Of a DNA stretch of 64,000 nt, positions 1 to 8,805 are shown one piece after another. The notes below the pieces were generated by a model. The model saw only the letters and a list, made by a program, of their open reading frames with translations. It did no database searches and had not been told where the DNA came from. Made by a program: the position numbers and the translations under genes. How positions within the stretch are numbered: position 1 is the stretch's first letter; each line of letters starts with the position of its first letter. This DNA comes from Erythrobacter sp. (lineage in GTDB: Bacteria > Pseudomonadota > Alphaproteobacteria > Sphingomonadales > Sphingomonadaceae), in assembly GCA_002695185.1 (NCBI GenBank), contig NZOF01000163.1, forward strand, positions 33,292 through 97,291, read 5' to 3'.

Positions 1-606
1 TACGTAAGGGTAGACCCAGTCGGGCGGCATGATCCCTTTGGCAGCGCGCTCTTTCGACTCTTCCACCAGCGTATCGATTGCCGGTCCCAGACCCTGGATG
101 CGGCTCAGATAGGCCGCTGCATCGGTACCGTCGGTCACCCGGTGAATGTTGATGAGGAATGCGGGCAACTGGCTCTGCGCGCCATTCATCTGATCGAAGA
201 TGTAACCGTATTCTCGGTAGGGAGAGAGGGCTGCGCTGCGCTTGGCCATCGCGTCGAAAAGCCGGAAGCTCAGCGCGTCTTCGCGCGAGAGCGTCTCGGG
301 ATCGAAGTTTGCGCGCATTCTTTCAGCTGTCGACTGGAGCAGCGCTTCGCTCCGCCGGTCGGCGGCGCTCGAAAGATCGCCCCACCGCGAATAGTCTTCA
401 TCGCGAATCCCGCGATAGGACTTTGACAGGGGCGACAAAGCGAGGGACGCCTGATCGTATTCTTCGAACAGATTTGCGAGCGCTTCGCTGTTCGAAGACT
501 GCGTGGTCTCGGCGGAAGCGACCGGCGTGGTATTCTCCATCGTTGCACAGGCAGGCAAGCTTAGGATCGATATTCCGGCGAGCCAGAAACGGACGGAATG
601 CATCAT
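1..606 (-). CDS. DUF885 family lipoprotein (3' end beyond window)
   Basis: The reverse strand is open from an ATG at 606 to the window edge (202 codons, no stop). It begins MMHSVRFWLAGISILSLPAC, a signal peptide ending in a lipobox (LPAC), so the product should be an envelope lipoprotein. The rest (for example SPLSKSYRGIRDEDYSRWGD and AYLSRIQGLGPAIDTLVEES) resembles the N-terminal part of DUF885 proteins, a helical, probably metallopeptidase-like family of about 600 residues whose catalytic motif would lie beyond the edge. GAGGGG sits about 8 nt before the ATG. Substrate unknown; the assignment rests on recalled family similarity. Confidence 0.75.
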   Translation of the reverse strand, partial: MMHSVRFWLAGISILSLPACATMENTTPVASAETTQSSNSEALANLFEEYDQASLALSPLSKSYRGIRDEDYSRWGDLSSAADRRSEALLQSTAERMRANFDPETLSREDALSFRLFDAMAKRSAALSPYREYGYIFDQMNGAQSQLPAFLINIHRVTDGTDAAAYLSRIQGLGPAIDTLVEESKERAAKGIMPPDWVYPYV

Positions 607-710
607 CTTGATTTTCCCCTCAGTGAACGAGAAGAGTGTCAAGCATGCTGGATCGCAACAGTAAACACCGCATCCGATGAGCACTTTAGTCAGTACCTAG
701 ACCGCCCCAG

Positions 711-737
711 AAAAAAGGGCGGCCCAATAGGCCGCCC
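711..737 (-). terminator. Intrinsic terminator, minus strand, without an annotated upstream gene
   Basis: GGGCGGCC (717-724) and GGCCGCCC (730-737) form an 8-bp GC stem with a 5-nt loop. On the minus strand it is followed by six U residues (plus-strand A tract 711-716). There is no U tract in the plus orientation. The nearest gene to its right, pyrD, is on the plus strand, so this terminator must serve a minus-strand transcript that starts between about 740 and 950. Confidence 0.8.
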
Positions 738-900
738 CTGAAAGGTGAGAGCTCTCTGCAGTTCCGCTTCGAGCCCTTCGGGTCGCAAAAATGTGGTTAC
801 TGAAACTTTGCCTGCAAGTATTGTAAGGACACGACATTCCATTGCGTGAGCAATCGTTTTGACGGAATTTTAGTGTGCAGTCGTGCCGCAAGGACCCGCA
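711..900 (-). ncRNA. Candidate small RNA upstream of pyrD (5' end not defined)
   Basis: This is inferred from the orphan minus-strand terminator at 711-737. The 332-bp gap at 607-938 has no convincing protein gene; the 64-codon minus frame at 697-891 runs through the terminator hairpin and looks like no known protein. A second hairpin, ATTGC-TCAC-GCAAT (841-854), could form near the 5' part of the transcript, and a GAGAGCTCTC palindrome lies just before the terminator. I could not identify a confident promoter or match a named RNA family. The 5' boundary is a guess. Confidence 0.35.
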
Positions 901-938
901 ACCTCGACACCCTTCGCGGCCTAAGCCATAGGCGTGAA

Positions 939-1967
939 ATGCTTTTCGACATAATCCGCCCCTTGCTCTTCAGGCTCGATCCGGAGCGCGCTCACCGTCT
1001 TACGATCAGGGCACTCAAAACCGTTCCGACACTCAGGCCAAGTTCTCCGAAGGAGCTTCGAACCGAAATTGCAGGGATAAGCTTTCCCAATCCTCTCGGG
1101 ATGGCGGCCGGGTTCGACAAGGATGGGGAAGTTCCGGACCAACTTCTGGGGCTGGGTTTCGGATTCGTCGAAGTGGGCTCCATCACGCCTAGGCCCCAGC
1201 TTGGCAATCCGCAGCCGCGGTTGTTTCGCCTTGTGGAAGATCGCGCGGTGATCAACCGGATGGGGTTCAACAATCACGGGGCGGAACGCGCGGCGGGACG
1301 GCTGTCTGCACGCTCGGCACGGCCCGGCGTGCTGGGGATCAACATCGGCGCCAACAAGGATAGCGATGACCGTATCGCCGATTACGCCGAGATGACTCGT
1401 ATCATGGCGCCTCTGGCAACCTATCTTGCGGTGAATATCTCGAGCCCCAACACGCCGGGGTTGCGTGCCCTCCAGGACGAAAGCGCCTTGATCGAACTCC
1501 TCGATGCCGTGTTCGCGGCGAGAAGCGAAGCAGGACCACCCATCTTCCTCAAGGTGGCTCCGGATCTTGAACCGGCCGATATCGATGCAATCGCGCGCAT
1601 TGCCGCTGACAAGAAGCTCGGCGCGCTGATCGTATCGAACACGACCACCGGGCGCCCGCCGCTGCAGTCGCGCCATGCTGCTGAAACGGGCGGACTTTCC
1701 GGTGCGCCGCTCAAAGATTTGGCGCTCCAGCGCATTCGCGACTTCCGGACAGCGACTGGCGGAACCATCCCGCTTATCGGTGTGGGTGGAATAGCGTCTG
1801 CGGAAGATGCATGGGCGCGGATACGGGCCGGGGCCAGCCTCGTTCAGCTATACAGCGCGATGGTGTATGCAGGTCCCGGCTTGCCGCGGCGGATCACGCA
1901 CGGCCTTCTGGAGCTTATGCGCCGCGATGGATTTTCATCGATTGCCGATGCGGTGGGAAGCGAATAA
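939..1967 (+). CDS. pyrD: Dihydroorotate dehydrogenase (quinone), class 2
   Basis: Oxidises dihydroorotate to orotate with FMN and passes electrons to membrane quinone in pyrimidine synthesis. The 342-residue product has the class 2 pattern: an N-terminal amphipathic segment (MLFDIIRPLLFRLDPERAHR), the FMN/substrate motif NPLGMAAGFDKDGE, the NISSPNTPGLR loop with the catalytic serine, SNTTT, and IPLIGVGGI for FMN phosphate. I chose the ATG at 939 because homologues begin with MLFDIIRPLLF; the frame is open further upstream to 846, but those residues are not family-like. It lies 9 bp upstream of ggt in the same direction. Confidence 0.96.
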   Translation: MLFDIIRPLLFRLDPERAHRLTIRALKTVPTLRPSSPKELRTEIAGISFPNPLGMAAGFDKDGEVPDQLLGLGFGFVEVGSITPRPQLGNPQPRLFRLVEDRAVINRMGFNNHGAERAAGRLSARSARPGVLGINIGANKDSDDRIADYAEMTRIMAPLATYLAVNISSPNTPGLRALQDESALIELLDAVFAARSEAGPPIFLKVAPDLEPADIDAIARIAADKKLGALIVSNTTTGRPPLQSRHAAETGGLSGAPLKDLALQRIRDFRTATGGTIPLIGVGGIASAEDAWARIRAGASLVQLYSAMVYAGPGLPRRITHGLLELMRRDGFSSIADAVGSE

Positions 1968-1976
1968 CCACGCAGC

Positions 1977-3692
1977 ATGTATCGTTTGCTTTCTTTACCG
2001 CTCGCAGCGCTGGCACTTTCGGCTTGCGCTACCTCACCTACCGATCTCGGACCGCCGCGCCTTGGCGATGAGCAAACCCAAGGCTGGGTAAGTGCAGCCG
2101 ACCCTCGCGCTCAGGCGGCGGGAGAGGTCATACTCGCCAAAGGCGGAAGTGCGACCGATGCGGCCATTGCGGTAATGCTGGCCCTGGGCGTGGTCGAACC
2201 GCAAAGCTCCGGCATCGGCGGGGGCGGTCTGATGGTTCGCGGCCAGGCCAATGGAAGCGTCACCACGTTTGATGGGCGTGAAACTGCGCCGTCGGGCGCC
2301 ACCCCCGAATGGTTTCTCGATACGGATGGAAACGTGCCGCCGTTCATGGATTCGGTCCTGAGCGGATTGAGCGTGGGCGTTCCGGGCAATATCGCTTTGG
2401 CCGCCGAAGCGCATAAGGCGCATGGGAAGCTGGAATGGGCGGCATTATTCCAACCCGCCATTGGCCTTGCCCGGGAAGGGTGGATCGTCAATCCCCGCCT
2501 TAACACCTCGCTGGCAACTTCGAAGGATCGTGCCGCCCATACCGAGGACGGCAAGGAACTGTTCTTCAATGCCGCAGGCGAGCCCCTGGCAGTTGGAACG
2601 CGGGTGAAGAACGAAGAACTTGCCCGCACACTGGAAGAGATCGCCGCCAGGGGCCCGGACGCCTTCTATACCGGGCAGAACGCGACCGCCTTGGCGACTA
2701 CCGTTGCCCGCCACACACCCAAACCGGGCGCCATGACCACTCAGGACATCGCGAATTACCAAGCGAAAGAGCGCGACGCGGTGTGCACGTCATACCGTTC
2801 CTATCGTATCTGCTCGATGGGTCCGCCGACTTCCGGCGGAGTTGCGGTTCAGCAGATCCTCGGTCAGCTGGAAAGGTTCGATCTCGCCGCCCTTGGTCGG
2901 GAGAACCCTGTAACCTGGCACCTATTCCTTGAATCGCAGCGGCTCGCCTATGCCGATCGCGAACTGTATCTCGCCGATAGCGATTTCGTTAACGTGCCCG
3001 TCTCCGGCCTGCTGGACCCGGTTTATTTGGCAAAGCGCAGCGCTCTTATCTCATCCGAAACGACACTTGGATTCGTCCAGCCCGGCAAGCCTGAGGGGGC
3101 ACCGCAAGCGCTTACCGATGGAGACGAGCCGACAGAGCACGGAACTTCCCATATCGCCGTGGTTGACCACGATGGTACCATGATCAGCTACACCTCGACT
3201 GTAGAAGGAGCTTTTGGTTCAGGCCTGATGACTGGCGGGTACTACCTCAACAACGAGCTCACCGATTTCAGTCGGACTCCCGAAGTCGATGGGCGCTTCG
3301 TGGCCAATCGTGTCGAGGGCGGGAAACGTCCGCGCAGTTCGATGTCGCCTACCATAGTCTTCGATCCGGAAGGACGACCATTCATGGCGGTCGGTGCAGC
3401 CGGAGGGAGCACAATTCCGGTGACCACTGCCCGTGCCATCATCGGTGCGATCGATTTCGGGTTAAACGCCCGAGACGCGCTCGCGCTGCCCTTCACGATG
3501 GCTTTCGGTGATCAAGTGCTGCTTGAAGAAGGAACCTGGTTGCAGACCCATGCCAAGGAATTCCGCAAGCTGGGACATGACGAGATCATGATCCGTGCGG
3601 CACCCATCAAAGGCGGCACGGTCCTGCGGCGGGCTGGGGGCTGGGAAAGCGCACGTGACCCCAGGCTGGACGGCCAGCTGGACCTCCCCTGA
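1977..3692 (+). CDS. ggt: Gamma-glutamyltransferase, lipoprotein form
   Basis: Cleaves the gamma-glutamyl bond of glutathione and transfers the glutamyl group to water or amino acids, outside the cytoplasm. The 571-residue product starts with a lipoprotein signal (LALSACA lipobox near residue 17). The autoprocessing site is EHGTSH: Thr390 is the predicted new N-terminal nucleophile, splitting the proenzyme into large and small subunits. The substrate motif PPTSGG (PPSSGG in many relatives) and a C-terminal MSPTIVF block are present. Length is normal for the family. It follows pyrD by 9 bp but has no obvious functional link to it. Confidence 0.94.
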   Translation: MYRLLSLPLAALALSACATSPTDLGPPRLGDEQTQGWVSAADPRAQAAGEVILAKGGSATDAAIAVMLALGVVEPQSSGIGGGGLMVRGQANGSVTTFDGRETAPSGATPEWFLDTDGNVPPFMDSVLSGLSVGVPGNIALAAEAHKAHGKLEWAALFQPAIGLAREGWIVNPRLNTSLATSKDRAAHTEDGKELFFNAAGEPLAVGTRVKNEELARTLEEIAARGPDAFYTGQNATALATTVARHTPKPGAMTTQDIANYQAKERDAVCTSYRSYRICSMGPPTSGGVAVQQILGQLERFDLAALGRENPVTWHLFLESQRLAYADRELYLADSDFVNVPVSGLLDPVYLAKRSALISSETTLGFVQPGKPEGAPQALTDGDEPTEHGTSHIAVVDHDGTMISYTSTVEGAFGSGLMTGGYYLNNELTDFSRTPEVDGRFVANRVEGGKRPRSSMSPTIVFDPEGRPFMAVGAAGGSTIPVTTARAIIGAIDFGLNARDALALPFTMAFGDQVLLEEGTWLQTHAKEFRKLGHDEIMIRAAPIKGGTVLRRAGGWESARDPRLDGQLDLP

Positions 3693-3789
3693 AACGCTTC
3701 TGGTCACCTTGCCGTAGCGGCGTGGGGAGCTTAAGCGCCGTCTCGTCGTTGGTCGCACAACAAAAGATAACTCTGTGAGGAGCCTGCCT

Positions 3790-5592
3790 GTGCTGTCGGA
3801 CATCGACTCCGCCAATAACCTTGTCGAACTATTCCTGAAACGTGCGGCCGAGCGGCCTGATCGCGCTTTTCTTGGCGCGAAACGCGACGGGGAATGGACG
3901 ACCATAAGCTGGAAGCAAGCCGCGGATCAGGTTTGTCTGCTGGCCGAAAGCTTGCGTGAGCTCGGTCTTAATCCGGGGGACCGGGTATGTCTGGTGTCCG
4001 AGAACCGGCCTGAATGGTGTATCGCGGATCTGGCGATCATGGCGGCAGGCTGCATCACAGTGCCGGCCTACGTAACCAATACCGAACGCGACCATGTCCA
4101 CATCCTCGACAATTCAGGAGCACGGGCGGTAATCGTATCCTCGCAGAAATTGCTTGGGCCGCTCCACGGTGCATTGCAGGTGACCGGAATCGCCGATCAT
4201 GTGATCGGGATCGAAGATTTGCATCGCCAACAGTCGGGAAGTTTCAGCTTTCACCAGTGGGATAAGCTGGTTCAGGGAGATGCGGAGGCGGCACGTGAGG
4301 CCGTCACATCCAGAATGGCAAATGTCGGTCGCGGAGACACGGCCTGCATTATTTATACAAGTGGCACCGGCGGTGCGCCTCGAGGGGTGATGCAGCATCA
4401 CGGTTCCATTCTATGCAATGTCGCGGGCGCTGCCGAAATTCTGATGGAAGATTTCGGAATCGACGATGAAGAACGCTTCCTTTCCTTTCTTCCCGCCAGT
4501 CACGCCTACGAGCATACCGGGGGCCAGTATCTTCCGATCGGCGTAGGCGCCCAAATTTACTATTCCGAAGGTCTGGAAAAGCTGGCCAGCAACATTGAAG
4601 AGACCCGCCCGACGATCATGGTCGTGGTTCCGCGGCTGTTCGAAGTGCTGCGCACCAGGATCATGAAGCAGGTCGCGAAACAGGGCGGCATGGCGGAAAA
4701 GCTCATGACCATGGCCCTCGAAGTCGGCGAGAGGCGGGCCGAGGGTAAACCGAGGTTCGGCGACGGGGCAAAGGATTTTCTCGTCGGGAAACTCCTAAAG
4801 CCCAAAATTCGCCAACGCTTTGGTGGCCGTATCAAAGCCATGGTTTCCGGTGGTGCGCCGCTCAATCCCGAAGTCGGCATTTTCTTTGAATCGATGGGTC
4901 TCACCATGCTTCAGGGTTACGGTCAGACCGAAGCAGGCCCTGTCGTCGCATGCAATCGGCCCAAAGCAGGCATCGCCATGCATTCGGTCGGCCCCGCCAT
5001 GCGCGGTGTCGAAGTGAAAATTGCCGAGGACGGAGAGATACTGTGCCGCGGCGAACTGGTGATGCATGGTTATTGGCAGAACGATGCCGAGACTGCGCGT
5101 ACGATCAAGGATGGCTGGCTTCATACGGGCGATATCGGGCACCTCGATGAAAAGGGGCGCATCGTTATCACCGATCGCAAGAAAGACATGATCGTCAATG
5201 ACAAGGGCGACAATATCGCGCCGCAGAAGCTTGAAGGCATGCTGACACTTCAGCCGGAAATCGGGCAGGCGATGGTTGCCGGAGACAAACGGCCCTACAT
5301 CGTTGGTCTGCTGGTGCCGGACGCCGAATGGGCGGTAGAATGGGCGGCCGAACAGGGGAAGAAATTCGACCTGAAAGCGTTGCAGGACGATCCGGAGTTT
5401 CGCGCGGCGCTACGCAAGGCGATCGATCGCGTGAACAAGGACCTGTCCGTGATCGAGAAAGTGCGCCAGTTCGAATTTGCCGACGAAGCGTTCAGCATCG
5501 AGAACGAGGAAATGACCCCCTCGATGAAGATACGTCGGCACAAAATCAAAGAGCGTTACGGTGATCGGTTGGCGAGCCTCTATCGGAGCTGA
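3790..5592 (+). CDS. AMP-forming long-chain acyl-CoA ligase (FadD/FAA1 type)
   Basis: Activates fatty acids to acyl-AMP and then acyl-CoA at the membrane. The product is 600 residues with the ANL-family order: P-loop YTSGTGGAPRGV, GYGQTEAGPV, the adenylate motif WLHTGDIG, and the C-terminal hinge TDRKKDMIVNDKGDNIAP. In the P-loop the usual TSGTTGxPKG is altered (T to G, K to R). I chose the GTG at 3790 because GAGGAG lies 7 nt upstream; the GTG at 3775 has no ribosome-binding site. Chain length is not determinable. It ends 2 bp from a convergent gene. Confidence 0.88.
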   Translation: MLSDIDSANNLVELFLKRAAERPDRAFLGAKRDGEWTTISWKQAADQVCLLAESLRELGLNPGDRVCLVSENRPEWCIADLAIMAAGCITVPAYVTNTERDHVHILDNSGARAVIVSSQKLLGPLHGALQVTGIADHVIGIEDLHRQQSGSFSFHQWDKLVQGDAEAAREAVTSRMANVGRGDTACIIYTSGTGGAPRGVMQHHGSILCNVAGAAEILMEDFGIDDEERFLSFLPASHAYEHTGGQYLPIGVGAQIYYSEGLEKLASNIEETRPTIMVVVPRLFEVLRTRIMKQVAKQGGMAEKLMTMALEVGERRAEGKPRFGDGAKDFLVGKLLKPKIRQRFGGRIKAMVSGGAPLNPEVGIFFESMGLTMLQGYGQTEAGPVVACNRPKAGIAMHSVGPAMRGVEVKIAEDGEILCRGELVMHGYWQNDAETARTIKDGWLHTGDIGHLDEKGRIVITDRKKDMIVNDKGDNIAPQKLEGMLTLQPEIGQAMVAGDKRPYIVGLLVPDAEWAVEWAAEQGKKFDLKALQDDPEFRAALRKAIDRVNKDLSVIEKVRQFEFADEAFSIENEEMTPSMKIRRHKIKERYGDRLASLYRS

Positions 5593-5593
5593 A

Positions 5594-6121
5594 TTAGGCC
5601 GGTACTTCCTCGATGAATTCGGGAAAGAAAGTGGGAGCTCGGTCGGACCAGCCCGGCGCGGTCGCGGCAGCTTCGCTTAGCGACTGCAACAGCATCTTGC
5701 GCCGTTCCGGTCGGATATGCGGCAGAGCGGCCGCCGCACAAAAAGCACTGGGCAACCAGGGGCGGGCTTCCGGGCCGAGCAGGCGCTCGTAAAGGAACCG
5801 GAAGGCTGAAAAACAGTCGATCCGCTCCTGTGCAAGATCGAAGGCTACGACCCGGGTGATCTTGCCGATAAAACTCTCGATCCCGTCGAAGCCGGATTGA
5901 TGAGGGATGGCACCACGAAGAGCCTTGAGCTCCTGATAGGCCACGTACTGACTACGTATTGCGGCCGTTTCCCCGTGGGTGCGCCCCCAGATCCGGAAAG
6001 CATCGTTACGGCTTAGCCCGATATCCAGACTGCGCCGAATGTATCGCTGCTCTGCAGCAGTGAAACCAGCGAATTCTCGCATCTCGGCAATTGTCAGCGA
6101 TGCAGCATTGGTAACGGCCAT
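5594..6121 (-). CDS. Hypothetical protein, 175 residues
   Basis: I do not recognise this family. The protein is soluble, has no signal peptide or membrane segment, and is mostly helical in appearance. Residues 8-50 (LTIAEMREFAGFTAAEQRYI then a SLDIGLSRNDAFRIWGR-like stretch) could form a small helix-turn-helix or adaptor fold. Residues 95-160 contain aromatic residues and several Cys/His, but no metal-binding spacing. It is convergent with the acyl-CoA ligase (1 bp apart) and lies 61 bp upstream of thiSG on the same strand, so it may be co-transcribed with thiSG. Codon use resembles the neighbours, so I treat it as real. Confidence 0.7.
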   Translation of the reverse strand: MAVTNAASLTIAEMREFAGFTAAEQRYIRRSLDIGLSRNDAFRIWGRTHGETAAIRSQYVAYQELKALRGAIPHQSGFDGIESFIGKITRVVAFDLAQERIDCFSAFRFLYERLLGPEARPWLPSAFCAAAALPHIRPERRKMLLQSLSEAAATAPGWSDRAPTFFPEFIEEVPA

Positions 6122-6182
6122 GATTCGACTCCTTCGTCGAATCGGAGTTTCCCCGAAGATGGTTAATTTTGTGTGCCGGGGC

Positions 6183-7154
6183 TTAGATCAGTCCGGCGAG
6201 AGGGCTGCTGGGATCCGCATATTTACGGCGCCCCATGCGTCCGGACAGGTAAGCCTCGCGGCCAGCCTGGACTGCCAGTTTCATCGCTCGTGCCATGCGG
6301 AGCGGGTCTTTTGCTTCGGCGATGGCTGTATTCATAAGTACTCCGTCGCAGCCCAATTCCATGGCTACGGCCGCATCTGACGCTGTGCCGACACCTGCAT
6401 CGACGAGCACGGGTACCTTCGCGCCTTCTACAATCAGACGGATCGTAACCTGGTTCTGTATCCCGAGTCCCGATCCGATGGGGGCGCCCAGCGGCATAAC
6501 CGCAACCGCGCCAGCTTCTTCCAGTTGTTTCGCTGCGATAGGATCGTCCACGCAATATACCATCGGGTGGAAGCCTTCCTTGGCGAGCACTTCGGTCGCC
6601 TTTAGCGTTTCGCGCATATCTGGATAAAGCGTCTTCGCCTCTCCAAGAACCTCCAGCTTGACGAGGTCCCAGCCACCAGCTTCCCGGGCAAGGCGGAGGG
6701 TGCGGATCGCTTCTTCCGCCGTAAAACAGCCCGCAGTGTTCGGAAGATAGGTTACCTTCTTGGGATCGATGAAGTCAGTCAGCATCGGCGCTTTCGGATC
6801 GCTTACGTTGACCCGACGTACGGCAACGGTAACGATTTCTGCGCCGCTCGCTTCCAAGGCCGCCGCGTTTTGCTCGAAATCCTTGTACTTTCCGGTGCCG
6901 ACTATCAGGCGGGAATTGAATGTGTGGCCAGCAACCGACCAGCTATCGTCGCCTTGCCCTCCGCCCACGAAATGGACGATTTCGAGTGAGTCCCCTTCGT
7001 CTACTGCGCGCGCCGAGAGTTCGCTGCGCGGTGCGATCGTACCGTTGTGCTCGACAGCAACTTTGGCTGGATCGAGATCGAGCTCCCGAACAAGCTCGGC
7101 AATGGTGTTGGCGGATGTGCGGCGGCTTTCGCCGTTTACGGTCAGGGAAATCAT
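6183..7154 (-). CDS. thiG: Fused sulfur carrier ThiS and thiazole synthase ThiG
   Basis: Makes the thiazole phosphate of thiamine from deoxyxylulose phosphate, dehydroglycine and ThiS thiocarboxylate. Residues 1-66 are a ubiquitin-fold ThiS (ISLTVNGE start, EIVHFVGGG end). Residues 70-323 are ThiG, a TIM barrel with the Schiff-base lysine in VKLEVLGE (Lys166) and phosphate-binding [11 protein letters not shown]. In stand-alone ThiS the chain ends at Gly-Gly, where the thiocarboxylate forms; here Gly-Gly-Gly (64-66) is internal and runs into ThiG. The fusion therefore needs cleavage or another sulfur route. The adjacent minus-strand gene upstream is the MerC-like gene, 9 bp away. No TPP riboswitch is visible. 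Confidence 0.92.
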   Translation of the reverse strand: MISLTVNGESRRTSANTIAELVRELDLDPAKVAVEHNGTIAPRSELSARAVDEGDSLEIVHFVGGGQGDDSWSVAGHTFNSRLIVGTGKYKDFEQNAAALEASGAEIVTVAVRRVNVSDPKAPMLTDFIDPKKVTYLPNTAGCFTAEEAIRTLRLAREAGGWDLVKLEVLGEAKTLYPDMRETLKATEVLAKEGFHPMVYCVDDPIAAKQLEEAGAVAVMPLGAPIGSGLGIQNQVTIRLIVEGAKVPVLVDAGVGTASDAAVAMELGCDGVLMNTAIAEAKDPLRMARAMKLAVQAGREAYLSGRMGRRKYADPSSPLAGLI

Positions 7155-7163
7155 GGGACCGAC

Positions 7164-7568
7164 TTAGTCTCCGCAGCGCTCCTTGCAAGCGGCGGAATGG
7201 CAGTGGCGCATATTCAGAATATGGCCAAGCGATACAAGCGCGACCCCGAGGATCGTCAGGACGGCTTCCTTGTAACCGTGCGGAACCGCAAGCGCTGCGC
7301 CCATAAAGCTAAGTCCCGTCATGGCGATCACAAATGGCATGGCCATGCGATGCCGCAGTGCGCCCCAGCCGATCGCCACGCCGGCGATCAAAGTCGCAAC
7401 CAGCAGGCCCCAACGGTGGATTTCAGGAGCAAGTAGAAACTCGCCGCCGATACCTAGGCCTGACACGAGTGCAATGCTGGCGATGCAATGCAATGCACAC
7501 AGTCCCGAAAGACCGATGCCGACACGGTCCAGCCGCCGGCGAATCGGGTTTAATGCACGTTGCAACAT
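7164..7568 (-). CDS. MerC-domain membrane protein
   Basis: A 134-residue inner-membrane protein with four predicted helices. Helix 1 carries the MerC signature GLCALHC, and a His/Cys-rich C-terminus (MRHCHSAACKERC) could bind metal. MerC proteins transport or bind soft metals such as mercury; chromosomal short forms like this one are often linked with zinc regulation, but the substrate here is unknown. It is 9 bp upstream of thiSG, so the two probably share a transcript. A possible operator lies upstream at 7582-7603. Confidence 0.82.
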   Translation of the reverse strand: MLQRALNPIRRRLDRVGIGLSGLCALHCIASIALVSGLGIGGEFLLAPEIHRWGLLVATLIAGVAIGWGALRHRMAMPFVIAMTGLSFMGAALAVPHGYKEAVLTILGVALVSLGHILNMRHCHSAACKERCGD

Positions 7569-7581
7569 GCCAGAGCAGATA

Positions 7582-7603
7582 TGTGATAGTGTCTCATCTT
7601 ACA
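7582..7603. promoter_or_regulatory. Imperfect inverted repeat between the merC-like gene and ctaA
   Basis: TGTGATA and TCTTACA are separated by 8 bp, with 5 of 7 positions complementary, 14 bp upstream of the MerC-like start codon and in the divergent gap before ctaA. The form is that of a dimeric repressor site. Which regulator binds, if any, cannot be told from the sequence. Confidence 0.3.
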
Positions 7604-7710
7604 AGAGCGAATTGTGGAATTGATCTGTAATCCGCCGTTTGACGTATCCGACATGCCGCTTGTTCCATTTGCACTTGCGAAACACGTCCCTGGAGGCGAA
7701 CAGGCTCCGC

Positions 7711-8748
7711 ATGAACACCCTTGCTTCCCGCAGCCGACCGATACTGCTGGCAAACTGGCTATTCTCCGTGGCTTTGCTGGTCATCATCATCGTCACTGTG
7801 GGCGGAATAACCCGATTGACCGAAAGCGGACTCTCGATCACCGAATGGAAGCCGTTCCTCGGCGCGCTGCCTCCGTTGAACGAGGCCGACTGGCAAGCCG
7901 AGTTTGAACTCTACCAGCGCATACCCGAGTACACCCAGATAAACGGCCCTGCGGGAATGGATCTGGAAGCATTCAAATCGATTTACTGGTGGGAGTGGAT
8001 ACACCGCCAGCTGGGCAGGCTGATTGGGCTGGCGCTGGTCATCCCACTCGCATTTTTTGCCGTTCGCCGGATGATTCCAGACGGCTATTTCTGGCGGCTG
8101 TTTGCATTGGCGGCCCTCGTGGCGCTGCAGGGTAGCTTCGGTTGGTGGATGGTCGCGTCCGGTCTCGAGACACGTACCGATGTCAGCCACTTCCGCTTGG
8201 CGATCCACCTTTGCACCGCACTGATCCTGTTGGCTGGCCTTGTCTGGACAGCGTTGGACCTGCGAAGGCTAGGCGTGGTCAACGCAAGGCCTGCGCGATT
8301 GACGAAGCTAGCGACTGCAACGGGTATCATCCTGTTTATTCAGCTTCTGCTGGGGGCCTGGGTCGCCGGGCTTGATGCAGGCCTGGCTTCCGACAGCTGG
8401 CCCCTGATGCAGGGACGCTTCATCCCCGAGTTCGACGGCACCCCAGGGATCTTCTGGGCGATGACCCATGATCCTTTTCTCATTCACTGGATGCACCGCT
8501 GGTGGGCATGGGTTGTCGTGGCAGCTCTGGTGATGATGGCCCGCAAGGTCAAAGCTGCTTCCAGAAAAGCATCAGTCGCTATTCACGCGGCGTTGGGGAC
8601 CCAGATCTTGCTCGGAATTGCGACTGTCATGAGCGGTGTCGACTTTCATCTGGCGGTGCTTCATCAGTTGGTTGGCGCACTGCTGGTAGCGTCGGTCGCA
8701 TGGGGTGCCCATGTGCTCGGACGCCAGACCGAACCTCTGTTGCGATAA
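7711..8748 (+). CDS. ctaA: Heme A synthase (CtaA/COX15)
   Basis: Oxidises the C8 methyl of heme O to the formyl group of heme A for aa3-type cytochrome oxidase. The 345-residue protein has eight membrane helices and the conserved heme-ligating histidines in WWEWIHRQLGRLIG, SHFRLAIHL, IHWMHRWWAW and LHQLVGALL. ITRLTESGLSITEWKP is the family N-terminal signature. I chose the ATG at 7711 (MNTLASRSRP), which fits the COX15 N-terminus; the upstream extension starts at a TTG and is not family-like. Its presence implies a heme-aa3 terminal oxidase. Confidence 0.94.
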   Translation: MNTLASRSRPILLANWLFSVALLVIIIVTVGGITRLTESGLSITEWKPFLGALPPLNEADWQAEFELYQRIPEYTQINGPAGMDLEAFKSIYWWEWIHRQLGRLIGLALVIPLAFFAVRRMIPDGYFWRLFALAALVALQGSFGWWMVASGLETRTDVSHFRLAIHLCTALILLAGLVWTALDLRRLGVVNARPARLTKLATATGIILFIQLLLGAWVAGLDAGLASDSWPLMQGRFIPEFDGTPGIFWAMTHDPFLIHWMHRWWAWVVVAALVMMARKVKAASRKASVAIHAALGTQILLGIATVMSGVDFHLAVLHQLVGALLVASVAWGAHVLGRQTEPLLR

Positions 8749-8805
8749 TCATCGATCTGTCAGGGTAAGCTCTAGCCCAGCAACTGAACATATACGCCGT
8801 TTGGA

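Noticed and set aside
697..891. 64-codon minus-strand reading frame before pyrD
   Set aside because: It reads through the terminator hairpin and its sequence looks like no protein; a non-coding RNA explains the region better.
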